A stretch of 6,844 nucleotides of DNA from BTRG01 sp036986275 (GCA_036986275.1 BTRG01000082.1:1-6844), one strand, 5' to 3'; counted from the stretch's first letter, positions 1 to 6,327 are shown. Made by a program: numbers and translations. The notes: generated by a model from the letters alone, not told the origin.

Positions 1-1446
1 AAAATAACGGGCATTGATCCACATATGCACGCCGATACTGGCGATATAACCGAGTGCGATTACGGGCGTCCATTTAAGATGACCAAAAAAGGTATACATG
101 CCGCGGGCCTGTCCCATCAGTGCAACACCGGCGGCTGAGCCTATGGACAACATACTGCCACCGACGCCGGCCGTCAGTGTCACCAATAGCCATTGCCCTG
201 GGGACATGTCCGGGTTCATGCTGAGCACGGCAAACATGACGGGAATGTTATCGATGATGGCTGAGAGCATGCCTACCATGATGTTGGAAAAGGTCGGGCC
301 CAGGTTCGTGTACATGCTCTCAGAGAGCAGGCTGAGGTAACCGATAAAACCCAGACCACCGACACTCAGGACGACGCCATAGAAAAACAATAGTGTGTCC
401 CACTCAGCACGGGCCAGACGATTGAAGATATCAAAGGGCTCTCTGCCTTTGCGCTCTATGGGCACGATATCGCCAACGACACCCTGATCGTTGGTATCGT
501 GATCGGGTGCGGGTTGATGTGTCTGTTTCAGGTAATAACCGAAGAATTTCAAATAGGCCAGGCCTGTCATCATGCCCAGCATGGGTGGCAGACGCAGGAA
601 GCTATGAAAGCTGACGGCCGTGGCGATCGTCAAGGCAAACAATACCATAATAGTAACTGCGCCACGACGCATCCGTATGATGTCATCACTGGCCGCAGGC
701 GAATGATCGGGCACGGCGAAGTGCATGATGGCCGCGGGTACGAGATAGTTCACGGCGGAAGGAATGAACAATGCAAAGAAGGTGCTGAACTCCACGATTC
801 CTTTTTGCCAGACCATCAAGGTAGTAATATCGCCAAAGGGACTGAAGGCGCCACCGGCATTGGCAGCGACGACAATGTTGATGCTAGCCAGACTGACAAA
901 GCGGCGATTGTCTTTACCGACGGCCAGTACCACTGCGCACATGACCAGTGCCGTGGTCAGGTTGTCAATGATGGGCGAAAGAAAAAAGGCCATGGTGCCG
1001 GTGAGCCAGAACAGCTTGCGATAACCGAATCCCTTGCTCACCAGCCATGAGCGCAACGCCTGAAAGATATTACGCTCGTCCATGGCATTGACATAGGTCA
1101 TGGCCGCTAACAAAAATAGAAATAACTCTGAGAATTCCAGCAGGTTGTGACGAAAGGCGGCTTCAGCGACCTGCGGAATGTCGTGCTGTACATAAAGATA
1201 ACCTATCATGCCCCAGATAATGCCGGCGGCGAGAATGACAGGTTTGGACTTACGCAGATGTGTAAATTCTTCCGCCATGACCAACAGGTAGGCCAGTATA
1301 AAAATTACGATGGCCGCATAACCGACACCGTGTTGAGTGAGGTCCAGTTGTTTTTCGCTATTACCCGTGCCGGCGAATACCAGGGCTGGGAATAGTCCCA
1401 CGGCAAAGATGAAAATCGTTAACAATGCTTGTGAGTAGCGTGGCAT
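1..1446 (-). CDS. nhaD: NhaD-type Na+/H+ antiporter (3' end cut off by window edge)
   Basis: This gene encodes an inner-membrane protein of the ArsB/NhaD ion-transporter superfamily. Characterised NhaD proteins exchange cytoplasmic Na+ (or Li+) for external H+, giving salt and alkali tolerance. I translated 482 codons with no stop; the frame is open at base 1. The protein is hydrophobic throughout. Its N-terminus (MPRYSQALLTIFIFAVGLF, then a VFAG) resembles a signal or first membrane segment. Two family hallmarks are visible: a SPIIDNLTTALVM motif near residues 156-169 and a second SAIIDNIPVMFA motif near 395-406, with NAGGAFSPFGDITT near 196-209. A charged hydrophilic loop lies around 305-350. 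Known NhaD proteins are about 470-490 residues, so only a few C-terminal residues should be missing. The ATG at 1446 is preceded by a weak GGA six bases upstream. It lies 89 bases downstream of corB on the same strand. Family assignment is firm; ion specificity is inferred. Confidence 0.9.
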   Translation of the reverse strand, partial: MPRYSQALLTIFIFAVGLFPALVFAGTGNSEKQLDLTQHGVGYAAIVIFILAYLLVMAEEFTHLRKSKPVILAAGIIWGMIGYLYVQHDIPQVAEAAFRHNLLEFSELFLFLLAAMTYVNAMDERNIFQALRSWLVSKGFGYRKLFWLTGTMAFFLSPIIDNLTTALVMCAVVLAVGKDNRRFVSLASINIVVAANAGGAFSPFGDITTLMVWQKGIVEFSTFFALFIPSAVNYLVPAAIMHFAVPDHSPAASDDIIRMRRGAVTIMVLFALTIATAVSFHSFLRLPPMLGMMTGLAYLKFFGYYLKQTHQPAPDHDTNDQGVVGDIVPIERKGREPFDIFNRLARAEWDTLLFFYGVVLSVGGLGFIGYLSLLSESMYTNLGPTFSNIMVGMLSAIIDNIPVMFAVLSMNPDMSPGQWLLVTLTAGVGGSMLSIGSAAGVALMGQARGMYTFFGHLKWTPVIALGYIASIGVHMWINARYF

Positions 1447-1516
1447 CTGTATTCCAGTTTTTATAGTTCTAGTTTTACATTTACAGCCGCGCAGCATCAT
1501 AGCAAGGAAATACCGG

Positions 1517-1533
1517 CACACAGAAACTGTGTG
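1517..1533. terminator. 7-bp perfect hairpin between corB and nhaD, possible terminator
   Basis: CACACAG and CTGTGTG form a perfect 7-bp stem around a three-base AAA loop, just past the corB stop codon. Read on the minus strand (the direction of corB) it is followed by CCGGTATTTCC, with no proper U tract. Read on the plus strand, six T residues follow after a short gap, overlapping the corB 3' end. It could be a weak bidirectional terminator or an mRNA 3'-end stabiliser. The rest of the 89-base gap is AT-rich near nhaD and contains only poor promoter matches. Confidence 0.3.
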
Positions 1534-1535
1534 TC

Positions 1536-2819
1536 TCAGTTTTTTATCTTTGTTGCCTCGATATTTCCATTTGGGCGTACGCGTGCAATTTGTACGGCGG
1601 TACCGCGTGTGCGTAGAATCTCGACCATGTAGCCGTTCAGCATCAGGCTGGTGCCGACGGCCGGCAGGTTTTCAAGGTATTCCACAATCAGGCCATTGAG
1701 TGTGCGTGATTTCTTGCTGGGCAGGGACCAGCCCAGTTTGCGATTGATGTCACGTATACTGGCGCTACCCTTAATGAGGTAGCTGCCGTCTTCCTGTGGT
1801 TGCACATCTTCCAGATTACCCAGCGCTTGTGAAGTGAAATCGCCAACGATTTCTTCCAGGATTTCCTCCAGTGTGACCAGGCCCAGGATGTCGCCGTACT
1901 CATCCACCACAAGACCGCGACGGCGTTTGCTGGAGCGGAAGTTAATCAGCTGTGTCGTCAGCGGCGTGCCTTCGGGTATGTAGTAGGGCTCCAGGAGAAT
2001 CTTTTCGAAGGCAGCTCTATCCATTGTACCGTGACGCATCAGGTGAATGATCTTGCGCACATGCACCATGCCGACCATGTTATCCAGGTTGCCGGAATAG
2101 ACGGGCAGGCGCGTGTAACGTGTGTTGGAGATCTGCTCGACGATGTCATCCCAGTCGCCATCGAGATTAATCCCGGCTATCTGACTGCGGGGAATCATGA
2201 CGTCTTCGACAGTCAGTTTCTCAAGGTCGAGGATTCCGAGCAGCATGGATTGATGGGATTCCGGGATCAGGGCGCCGGCCTCGACCACGGCGGCACGAAG
2301 TTCTTCCCGGCTGAGTTCAACCGTGGATTTTTGTACTGTCACGCCCAGTAATTTCAGCAAGAGATTGGACAGGACGTTTACCGGCCAGACCATGGGGTAG
2401 TACAGCAATCGTAATAAGCCATGCAGGACATAGGCTGCCGGGAAGGCGATGCGCTCGGGCCGGGTGGCGGCCAGGGTCTTGGGCGCGACTTCGGCAAAGA
2501 CCAGAATTAACAAGGTCAGTAAGCCGGCCGCGGCGGCGATGGCCACCTCGCCATAGAGCCGTATGGCAATAATGGTGGCAACGGAAGAGGCGAGGATATT
2601 CACTGCGTTATTGCCCAGCAGAATGATGCCCAGCAGGCGGTCAGGATGTTCCAGTAATTGATTGACCAGGCGGGCGCCACGATTTCCGCTTTCTACCAGG
2701 TGACGCAGGCGATAGCGGTTCAGGGCCATCATGCTGATTTCCGAGGCTGAGAAGAATGCTGACAGAATGATAAGAAAAACCAGCGCACCAAAAAGGGCGC
2801 CCAGGGGGATGCTGTTCAA
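1536..2819 (-). CDS. corB: CNNM/CorB family membrane protein with CBS pair and CorC_HlyC domain
   Basis: This is a 427-residue orthologue of E. coli YfjD (CorB). Residues 1-190 form the CNNM (DUF21) membrane domain, with FFSASEISMMALNRYRL at 22-38, LGNNAVNILASS at 68-79 and FAEVAPKTLA at 108-117. A CBS pair follows at about 205-330, opening with VEDVMIPRS and containing VVDEYGDILGLVT near 304-316. A CorC_HlyC domain covers about 340-420 (SYLIKGSASIRDINRKLGW). CNNM/CorB proteins are linked to Mg2+ and Co2+ export, with CBS domains sensing nucleotides; the substrate here is not visible. Length matches the family. The start is a TTG at 2819: no ATG or GTG lies in frame just upstream, and the next in-frame ATG is inside the first membrane segment. 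The gene sits 66 bases downstream of ypjD, the same pairing and orientation as in E. coli. Confidence 0.92.
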   Translation of the reverse strand: MNSIPLGALFGALVFLIILSAFFSASEISMMALNRYRLRHLVESGNRGARLVNQLLEHPDRLLGIILLGNNAVNILASSVATIIAIRLYGEVAIAAAAGLLTLLILVFAEVAPKTLAATRPERIAFPAAYVLHGLLRLLYYPMVWPVNVLSNLLLKLLGVTVQKSTVELSREELRAAVVEAGALIPESHQSMLLGILDLEKLTVEDVMIPRSQIAGINLDGDWDDIVEQISNTRYTRLPVYSGNLDNMVGMVHVRKIIHLMRHGTMDRAAFEKILLEPYYIPEGTPLTTQLINFRSSKRRRGLVVDEYGDILGLVTLEEILEEIVGDFTSQALGNLEDVQPQEDGSYLIKGSASIRDINRKLGWSLPSKKSRTLNGLIVEYLENLPAVGTSLMLNGYMVEILRTRGTAVQIARVRPNGNIEATKIKN

Positions 2820-2830
2820 AGGGGTGGAAT

Positions 2831-2836
2831 CTCTCC
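2831..2836 (-). promoter_or_regulatory. Shine-Dalgarno supporting the corB TTG start
   Basis: On the minus strand the sequence reads GGAGAG, 11 bases before the TTG at 2819. The spacing is slightly long but it is the only purine-rich anti-16S match nearby. With the absence of another start codon upstream, it supports the TTG choice. Confidence 0.5.
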
Positions 2837-2885
2837 GTAAGGGAACTGTTTCAGTGTAGCAAGAACTGGCCTGTTGTGCGCAAGT

Positions 2886-3707
2886 CTAAGCGCCCCGTTG
2901 CACCAGGAACTGCAGCACGAACTTGGTGCCGAAATATCCCAGGGCAAGAAGAACCGCACCTCCCAAGACCCAGCGTATGGCTGTACGACCCCGCCAGCCC
3001 AGGCGCCAGCGTCCGATCAGGAAAATGGTATAGACCAGCCAGGCCAGTATGGCCAGAAGGATATGGTGATTGAAGCGCAGGGCTTGTCCGAAGACTTGCT
3101 CGGAGAACAGGATACCGCTGAACAGGGTGAGGGTAAGCGCGACCAATCCGGCGACAACGATTTGCACCATCAAGGTCTCCATGACCTCCATAGGAGGCAG
3201 ACCGCGAACGATGCCCGCGGGATGCTTGTGGCGTAGTTGGTGTTCCTGTAGCAACAGCAATATGGCCTGGACAGCGGCCAGGGAGAGCAAGCCATAGGCG
3301 GTAAGCGAGATCAGGATGTGTATCGCCGCTACGGGCGAGGCGCCAATGAGTACGGCAGGGCTGGGCCAGGTATCGTGTATCAGCAACGTAATCGTCGCCA
3401 CCGGCAGGACGATGATGCCCAACGCGCTCATAGGAGTGAAGAGCATCGCACCCAGAAAGAGTATGGTGATGATGAGGGTAACGATGGTCATGGCGCTGGT
3501 CAGGCCCAGGTCTATGCCCTGTGACAAGTCCAAACCCTGGATCAGGCTATAGACTTGGAAGAGGACGGCCAGAATCGTCGCCCCGGTGGCAAAAGGGATG
3601 AGCTTGACCTCCGGATTCTTTGGACCTTCTATCAATTGGCGCCAGAACACGCCGCTGGCAAATAAATAAAACAAAAAGGCGATGGTGCTTATGCTGGGGT
3701 CGGTCAT
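2886..3707 (-). CDS. ypjD: YpjD, CcsA/ResC-like cytochrome c assembly family inner-membrane protein
   Basis: This is a 273-residue polytopic protein with about eight hydrophobic segments (roughly 4-24, 37-57, 68-90, 93-112, 122-155, 178-203, 213-235, 245-268). It resembles E. coli YpjD (about 263 residues), most clearly in the C-terminal stretch: HHILLAILAWLVYTIFLIG at 214-232 followed by GWRGR at 237-241 and LGYFGTKFVLQFL at 256-268. The fold is that of CcsA/CcmC haem-handling proteins. H130 (in AAIHILISLTAYG) and H214/H215 occupy places where the family can ligate haem, but I see no canonical tryptophan-rich WWD motif, and YpjD itself has no settled function. The ATG at 3707 lacks a good Shine-Dalgarno, yet the N-terminus begins a membrane segment as in E. 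coli. It heads the minus-strand group and is divergent from the phosphodiesterase-like gene and ffh. Confidence 0.88.
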   Translation of the reverse strand: MTDPSISTIAFLFYLFASGVFWRQLIEGPKNPEVKLIPFATGATILAVLFQVYSLIQGLDLSQGIDLGLTSAMTIVTLIITILFLGAMLFTPMSALGIIVLPVATITLLIHDTWPSPAVLIGASPVAAIHILISLTAYGLLSLAAVQAILLLLQEHQLRHKHPAGIVRGLPPMEVMETLMVQIVVAGLVALTLTLFSGILFSEQVFGQALRFNHHILLAILAWLVYTIFLIGRWRLGWRGRTAIRWVLGGAVLLALGYFGTKFVLQFLVQRGA

Positions 3708-3713
3708 GAAGTG

Positions 3714-3800
3714 ATCAGGTCTTGATATTTTTCTCTATGCCTTGGTCAGCATAATGGCATAGCTTTGCTAGATCTGGAAAGGGGTGGTAAGAGACCTGAT
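3714..3800 (-). repeat. Long-range inverted repeat bracketing the ypjD leader
   Basis: ATCAGGTCT at 3714-3722 and AGACCTGAT at 3792-3800 are perfect 9-base inverted copies 69 bases apart. In ypjD mRNA the second copy would be next to the start codon (six bases before the ATG at 3707). The first would be at the very 5' end if transcription begins near 3798. Pairing could hide the start region. A 9-base pair in a region this size is not very improbable by chance. Confidence 0.35.
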
Positions 3801-3803
3801 GGC

Positions 3804-3827
3804 GGCTATAAATAGCCTGCCAGGCTA
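3804..3827. promoter_or_regulatory. Two overlapping palindromes, possible operator
   Basis: GGCTAT-AA-ATAGCC (3804-3817) is a perfect inverted repeat with six-base arms. TAGCCTG-C-CAGGCTA (3813-3827) is a perfect one with seven-base arms; they share TAGCC. They lie immediately upstream of the CRP-like box, in the middle of a divergent intergenic region, which fits a protein-binding site better than a terminator, since no T run follows on either strand. The cognate regulator is unknown. Confidence 0.45.
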
Positions 3828-3834
3828 ATGTGAA
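3805..3834 (-). promoter_or_regulatory. Candidate sigma-70 promoter for ypjD-corB
   Basis: On the minus strand TTCACA (3834-3829, five of six matches to the -35 consensus) is followed, after 18 bases, by TATAGC (3810-3805, four of six). Transcription would begin near 3798, giving a leader of about 90 bases. The -35 element lies inside the CRP-like box and the -10 inside the palindromes, so proteins bound there would be expected to block it. This is a motif match only. Confidence 0.35.
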
Positions 3835-3844
3835 CCAGTTCACA
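3829..3844. promoter_or_regulatory. CRP/Vfr-type binding box, perfect TGTGA-N6-TCACA core
   Basis: The sequence TGTGAACCAGTTCACA is a perfect palindrome with seven-base arms and matches the core consensus of the cAMP receptor protein exactly. Its centre is about 58-59 bases before the start point predicted from the -10 at 3883-3888, close to the class I activating position near -61.5. The regulator family is inferred from the motif; the window contains no crp gene. Confidence 0.55.
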
Positions 3845-3859
3845 GTCGGCGGGATCCTT

Positions 3860-3888
3860 TTTTGTAAGCATAATCGGCCTGTTATAGT
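3860..3888 (+). promoter_or_regulatory. Candidate sigma-70 promoter for the phosphodiesterase-like gene
   Basis: The -10 TATAGT (3883-3888) is a five-of-six match. The -35 is poor: TTTTGT at 3860-3865 with a 17-base spacer, or TTGTAA at 3862-3867 with a 15-base spacer. A weak -35 fits a promoter that relies on an activator at the upstream CRP-like box. The leader would be about 70 bases. Confidence 0.45.
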
Positions 3889-3966
3889 CTGTGGGGGAGG
3901 ATTGCGCCAGCTTGCGCAGCACGGCGCAGGCGACTACATAAATAACAACAACAGGTTGGAAAGCCT

Positions 3967-4731
3967 ATGGAAATTCGCGTACTGGGTTGTAGCGGCGGCA
4001 TTGGTGGCAGTGCCCGGACTACTTCGTTTGTCATCGATCAGGATATCCTGATCGATGCGGGCACCGGTGCCGCGGATCTGCCTCTGGAGGCCCTGGCCGC
4101 CATCGATCACGTCTTTCTCACGCACTCGCATCTCGATCATATTGCTACCTTGCCGCTGATGCTGGATACGGTAGGCCCGCTACGGCACAAGCCGGTTACG
4201 GTGTACGTCCAGGAAAAGACCCTGGACATCCTTAAACACCATGTCTTCAACTGGAAAGTGTGGCCGGACTTTTCCGTCATTCCTGACAAGAAGAATCCCT
4301 ATATGGTGTATGAGGTCATGGATCCGGGAACCGAAAAGCTCATTAATAACCGCCGTATTCGTTCGATTCCGGTTACGCATACCGTACCGGCCGTGGGTTA
4401 TATGGTGAGTAATGGAATCGGCAGTTTTGCATTCAGCGGCGATACCACGGTGACGGAGGCGTTCTGGGATGTTTTAAACGAGGCCGAGAATTTAAAATAC
4501 CTGGTCATGGAAACCACTTTCCCGGATGAACAGCTGGAGCTGAGCAGATTGTCCCAGCATCTTTGCCCTTCCTTGCTGGCCTCGGAGCTGACCAAGCTTA
4601 AATCCAGGCCGGAATTGTTTATCACCCATCTCATGGCCGGCCAGGAGCAGCAGGTCATGGATCAGATCAATGCCCACCTTAAGGATTTTCATGCCCAGGC
4701 CCTGACGCACGAACACTGTTTTCAGGTTTAG
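3967..4731 (+). CDS. Metallo-beta-lactamase-fold protein, probable class II 3',5'-cyclic-nucleotide phosphodiesterase
   Basis: The 254-residue protein has no signal peptide and is presumably cytoplasmic. It starts MEIRVLGCSGGIGG, typical of small metallo-beta-lactamase hydrolases. The zinc motif THSHLDH is at 52-58 (H53, H55, D57, H58); further likely ligands are H138 (PVTHTVPA), D159 (FSGDT) and H221 (FITHL), with H198 in SQHLCPSLL. HxHLDH followed by a hydrophobic residue is the start of the class II cyclic phosphodiesterase signature, and proteins with this N-terminus and the NWxxWPDF segment (95-102) are commonly annotated as cyclic-nucleotide phosphodiesterases. The rest of the signature is imperfect, so another phosphodiester or hydrolase substrate is possible. 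The start has a GGAAAG ribosome site a few bases upstream. It is divergent from ypjD and 100 bases ahead of ffh with no evident terminator, so read-through into ffh is possible. Confidence 0.75.
   Translation: MEIRVLGCSGGIGGSARTTSFVIDQDILIDAGTGAADLPLEALAAIDHVFLTHSHLDHIATLPLMLDTVGPLRHKPVTVYVQEKTLDILKHHVFNWKVWPDFSVIPDKKNPYMVYEVMDPGTEKLINNRRIRSIPVTHTVPAVGYMVSNGIGSFAFSGDTTVTEAFWDVLNEAENLKYLVMETTFPDEQLELSRLSQHLCPSLLASELTKLKSRPELFITHLMAGQEQQVMDQINAHLKDFHAQALTHEHCFQV
4032..4057. repeat. Perfect 26-bp palindrome inside the phosphodiesterase-like gene
   Basis: The half-site CATCGATCAGGAT is followed directly by its exact reverse complement, with no spacer. It encodes the IDQDILIDA segment, residues 23-31, and the same peptide core is readable on the opposite strand. 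Part of the symmetry can come from the family's ID-x-D-I-LIDAG motif, but the codon choices needed for 13 matching pairs are striking. Confidence 0.85.
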
Positions 4732-4792
4732 GCTTTTCCCTTCCCGTATAGCCACCCACAGCCCCAAGGCCACGCCTCGTTCGTGAATCCGG

Positions 4793-4798
4793 TATACT
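4793..4798 (+). promoter_or_regulatory. Candidate -10 element for ffh
   Basis: TATACT is a five-of-six match to the -10 consensus, 33 bases before the ffh ATG. I find no acceptable -35 hexamer at 16-18 bases upstream (bases 4769-4776 are GC-rich). The start point would be near 4805, giving a leader of under 30 bases. The promoter is possible but unproven; transcription from the upstream gene is the alternative. Confidence 0.35.
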
Positions 4799-4821
4799 CC
4801 GGGCTGAATTGATAACCATCG

Positions 4822-4831
4822 TAAACGTTTA
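4822..4831. repeat. TAAACGTTTA palindrome abutting the ffh start codon
   Basis: A perfect 10-bp palindrome ends at the base before the ffh ATG, in the place where a Shine-Dalgarno would normally lie. It could be a binding site or simply an unstructured A/T-rich initiation region. Confidence 0.4.
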
Positions 4832-6187
4832 ATGTTCGACAATCTTAGTAAGCGCCTGCAAGACACGACCAAGCGTCTGCGTGGTCAGGCCAGACTCACC
4901 CCGGAAAACATGAGCCAGACGCTGCGTGAGGTCCGTATGGCCCTGCTGGAGGCCGATGTGGCCTTGCCTGTGGCCAAGGAATTTGTCGAGCATGTGCGCG
5001 AGGCCGCCGCCGGCAAGGAGGTCATCGCCAGTCTGACACCCGGCCAGGCACTGGTGAAAGTGGTCCATGATGAGTTGACCGTGCTCATGGGCGAGACCAA
5101 TGAAGGCCTGAATCTGGCGACTCGCCCTCCTGCTGTCATACTCATGGCGGGCCTGCAAGGTGCGGGCAAGACCACGACCGTCGCCAAACTGGCCAGGATG
5201 CTGATTCAGGATACCGGCAAGTCGGTGGCCCTGGTCAGCGCGGATACCTACCGGCCCGCGGCCATCGAACAGTTGCGGCGTCTGGCGTCGGATGTCGGCG
5301 CCACTTTCATTCCCTCCAGTGCCGATGAATCCCCGGTGGAGATTGCGCATGCGGCCCTGGATGCGGCGCGCAAGCAGGCCGCGGATGTATTGATTGTGGA
5401 TAGCGCCGGTCGCCTGCATATCGATGAGAAAATGATGGCCGAAATCCAGGCAATTCATGCGGCCGTAGAGCCGGTGGAGACCTTGTTCGTCGTTGACAGT
5501 ATGACGGGCCAGGACGCGGTGAATACGGCCAAGGCCTTCAACGATGTGTTGCCGCTAACCGGTGTGGTGCTGACCAAGACCGATGGCGATGCCCGCGGTG
5601 GCGCGGCCTTGTCGATACGGCATGTCACTGGCAAACCAATTAAATTCCTCGGTGTGGGGGAGAAGACGGATGCCCTGGAGCCCTTTCATCCGGATCGGCT
5701 GGCCTCGCGCATCCTGGGTATGGGTGATGTGCTCAGCCTGGTGGAACAGGTCCAGTCCCAGGTCGATCATACCGAGGCCGAGCAATTGGCCAACAAGCTT
5801 GCCAAGGGCAAGGGGTTTGACCTGGAGGACTTCAAGACCCAGATGCAGCAAATGGAGAAAATGGGCGGTATGGCCAGTTTATTGGATAAAATGCCCGGCA
5901 TGGCCGGTCTCCCTGAGGCGGCCCGGGCGCAAGCGGATGATAAGCAGGTCGGTCGCACGATCGCGATTATCAACTCCATGACCCCGAATGAGCGGCGGTT
6001 TCCTGACACCATAAAGGGTTCGCGAAAGCGTCGTATCGCCGCCGGTTCCGGTACCCAGGTCCAGGACGTGAATCGTTTGTTGAAGCAGTTCATGCAAATG
6101 CAGAAGATGATGAAGCGTATGAAGAAGGGCGGTATGGCGAAAATGATGCGCAGCCTCAAGGGCCAGATGCCGGGCTTGCCATTTTAA
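4832..6187 (+). CDS. ffh: Signal recognition particle GTPase Ffh
   Basis: Ffh (SRP54 homologue) binds 4.5S RNA and signal sequences of nascent inner-membrane proteins, then docks with FtsY to deliver ribosomes to the Sec translocon. The 451-residue length equals the family norm (453 in E. coli). The N domain covers about 1-95 (MFDNLSKRL, LREVRMALLEADVALPV). The G domain, about 96-295, has the P-loop GLQGAGKTT at 107-115, DTYRPAA at 138-144, DSAGR at 190-194, TKTDGDARGG at 248-257 and GVGEK at 274-278. The methionine-rich M domain, about 300-451, contains the RNA-binding GSRKRRIAAGSGTQVQDVN at 396-414 and ends in a basic, Met-rich helix. G3 has serine where DTAGR is usual, a conservative change. 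The ATG matches the family N-terminus but has no Shine-Dalgarno. It follows the phosphodiesterase-like gene by 100 bases; the usual downstream rpsP is not here. Confidence 0.98.
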   Translation: MFDNLSKRLQDTTKRLRGQARLTPENMSQTLREVRMALLEADVALPVAKEFVEHVREAAAGKEVIASLTPGQALVKVVHDELTVLMGETNEGLNLATRPPAVILMAGLQGAGKTTTVAKLARMLIQDTGKSVALVSADTYRPAAIEQLRRLASDVGATFIPSSADESPVEIAHAALDAARKQAADVLIVDSAGRLHIDEKMMAEIQAIHAAVEPVETLFVVDSMTGQDAVNTAKAFNDVLPLTGVVLTKTDGDARGGAALSIRHVTGKPIKFLGVGEKTDALEPFHPDRLASRILGMGDVLSLVEQVQSQVDHTEAEQLANKLAKGKGFDLEDFKTQMQQMEKMGGMASLLDKMPGMAGLPEAARAQADDKQVGRTIAIINSMTPNERRFPDTIKGSRKRRIAAGSGTQVQDVNRLLKQFMQMQKMMKRMKKGGMAKMMRSLKGQMPGLPF

Positions 6188-6327
6188 TAACCGGGCAATG
6201 TCATAAATATTCACAATAACAGAAAGGAAAACAGCCCCAGAGCTTGCTCTTGAGGCCATGCGAGGGCAGTATGAGATTCATGCTGACCGAAAAAAATAAG
6301 AAATATTAAAATAAACCAGGCAGGAAA
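6188..6327 (+). other. ffh-rsd intergenic region, no gene
   Basis: These 140 bases hold no credible gene and no clear terminator. AGAGC-TT-GCTCT (6239-6250) is a short five-base stem without a following T run. A-rich DNA at 6289-6316 precedes rsd; CTGACC (6283-6288) and TAAAAT (6307-6312), 18 bases apart, could be a weak promoter but would leave only about nine bases before the start codon. The rsd ribosome site AGGCAGGA (6318-6325) is good. Co-transcription with ffh is equally possible. Confidence 0.4.

Noticed and set aside
499..1050. 183-residue open frame on the plus strand within nhaD
   Set aside because: It is antisense to a clear NhaD transporter with all its motifs; the translation is hydrophilic, repetitive in Gly/His/Asp and shows no domain.
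3829..3844. FNR/Anr site instead of a CRP site
   Set aside because: FNR boxes are TTGAT-N4-ATCAA; the sequence here has TGTGA and TCACA half-sites with a six-base spacer.
3830..4051. Plus-strand frame spanning the promoter region into the phosphodiesterase-like gene
   Set aside because: It starts inside the CRP-like box, overlaps the conserved gene start in another frame, and has no recognisable features.
3967..4731. RNase Z or true beta-lactamase identity for the metallo-beta-lactamase-fold protein
   Set aside because: There is no signal peptide or beta-lactamase-specific context, and the N-terminus and the NWxxWPDF segment fit the class II phosphodiesterase-like group better than RNase Z.
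4829..5458. 209-residue open frame on the minus strand opposite ffh
   Set aside because: It lies wholly antisense to a certain Ffh coding sequence, has low-complexity Gly/Arg/Gln/His-rich composition typical of antisense frames in GC-rich genes, and no family features.
6239..6250. AGAGC-TT-GCTCT hairpin as an ffh terminator
   Set aside because: The stem is only five base pairs with a two-base loop and no T tract follows.
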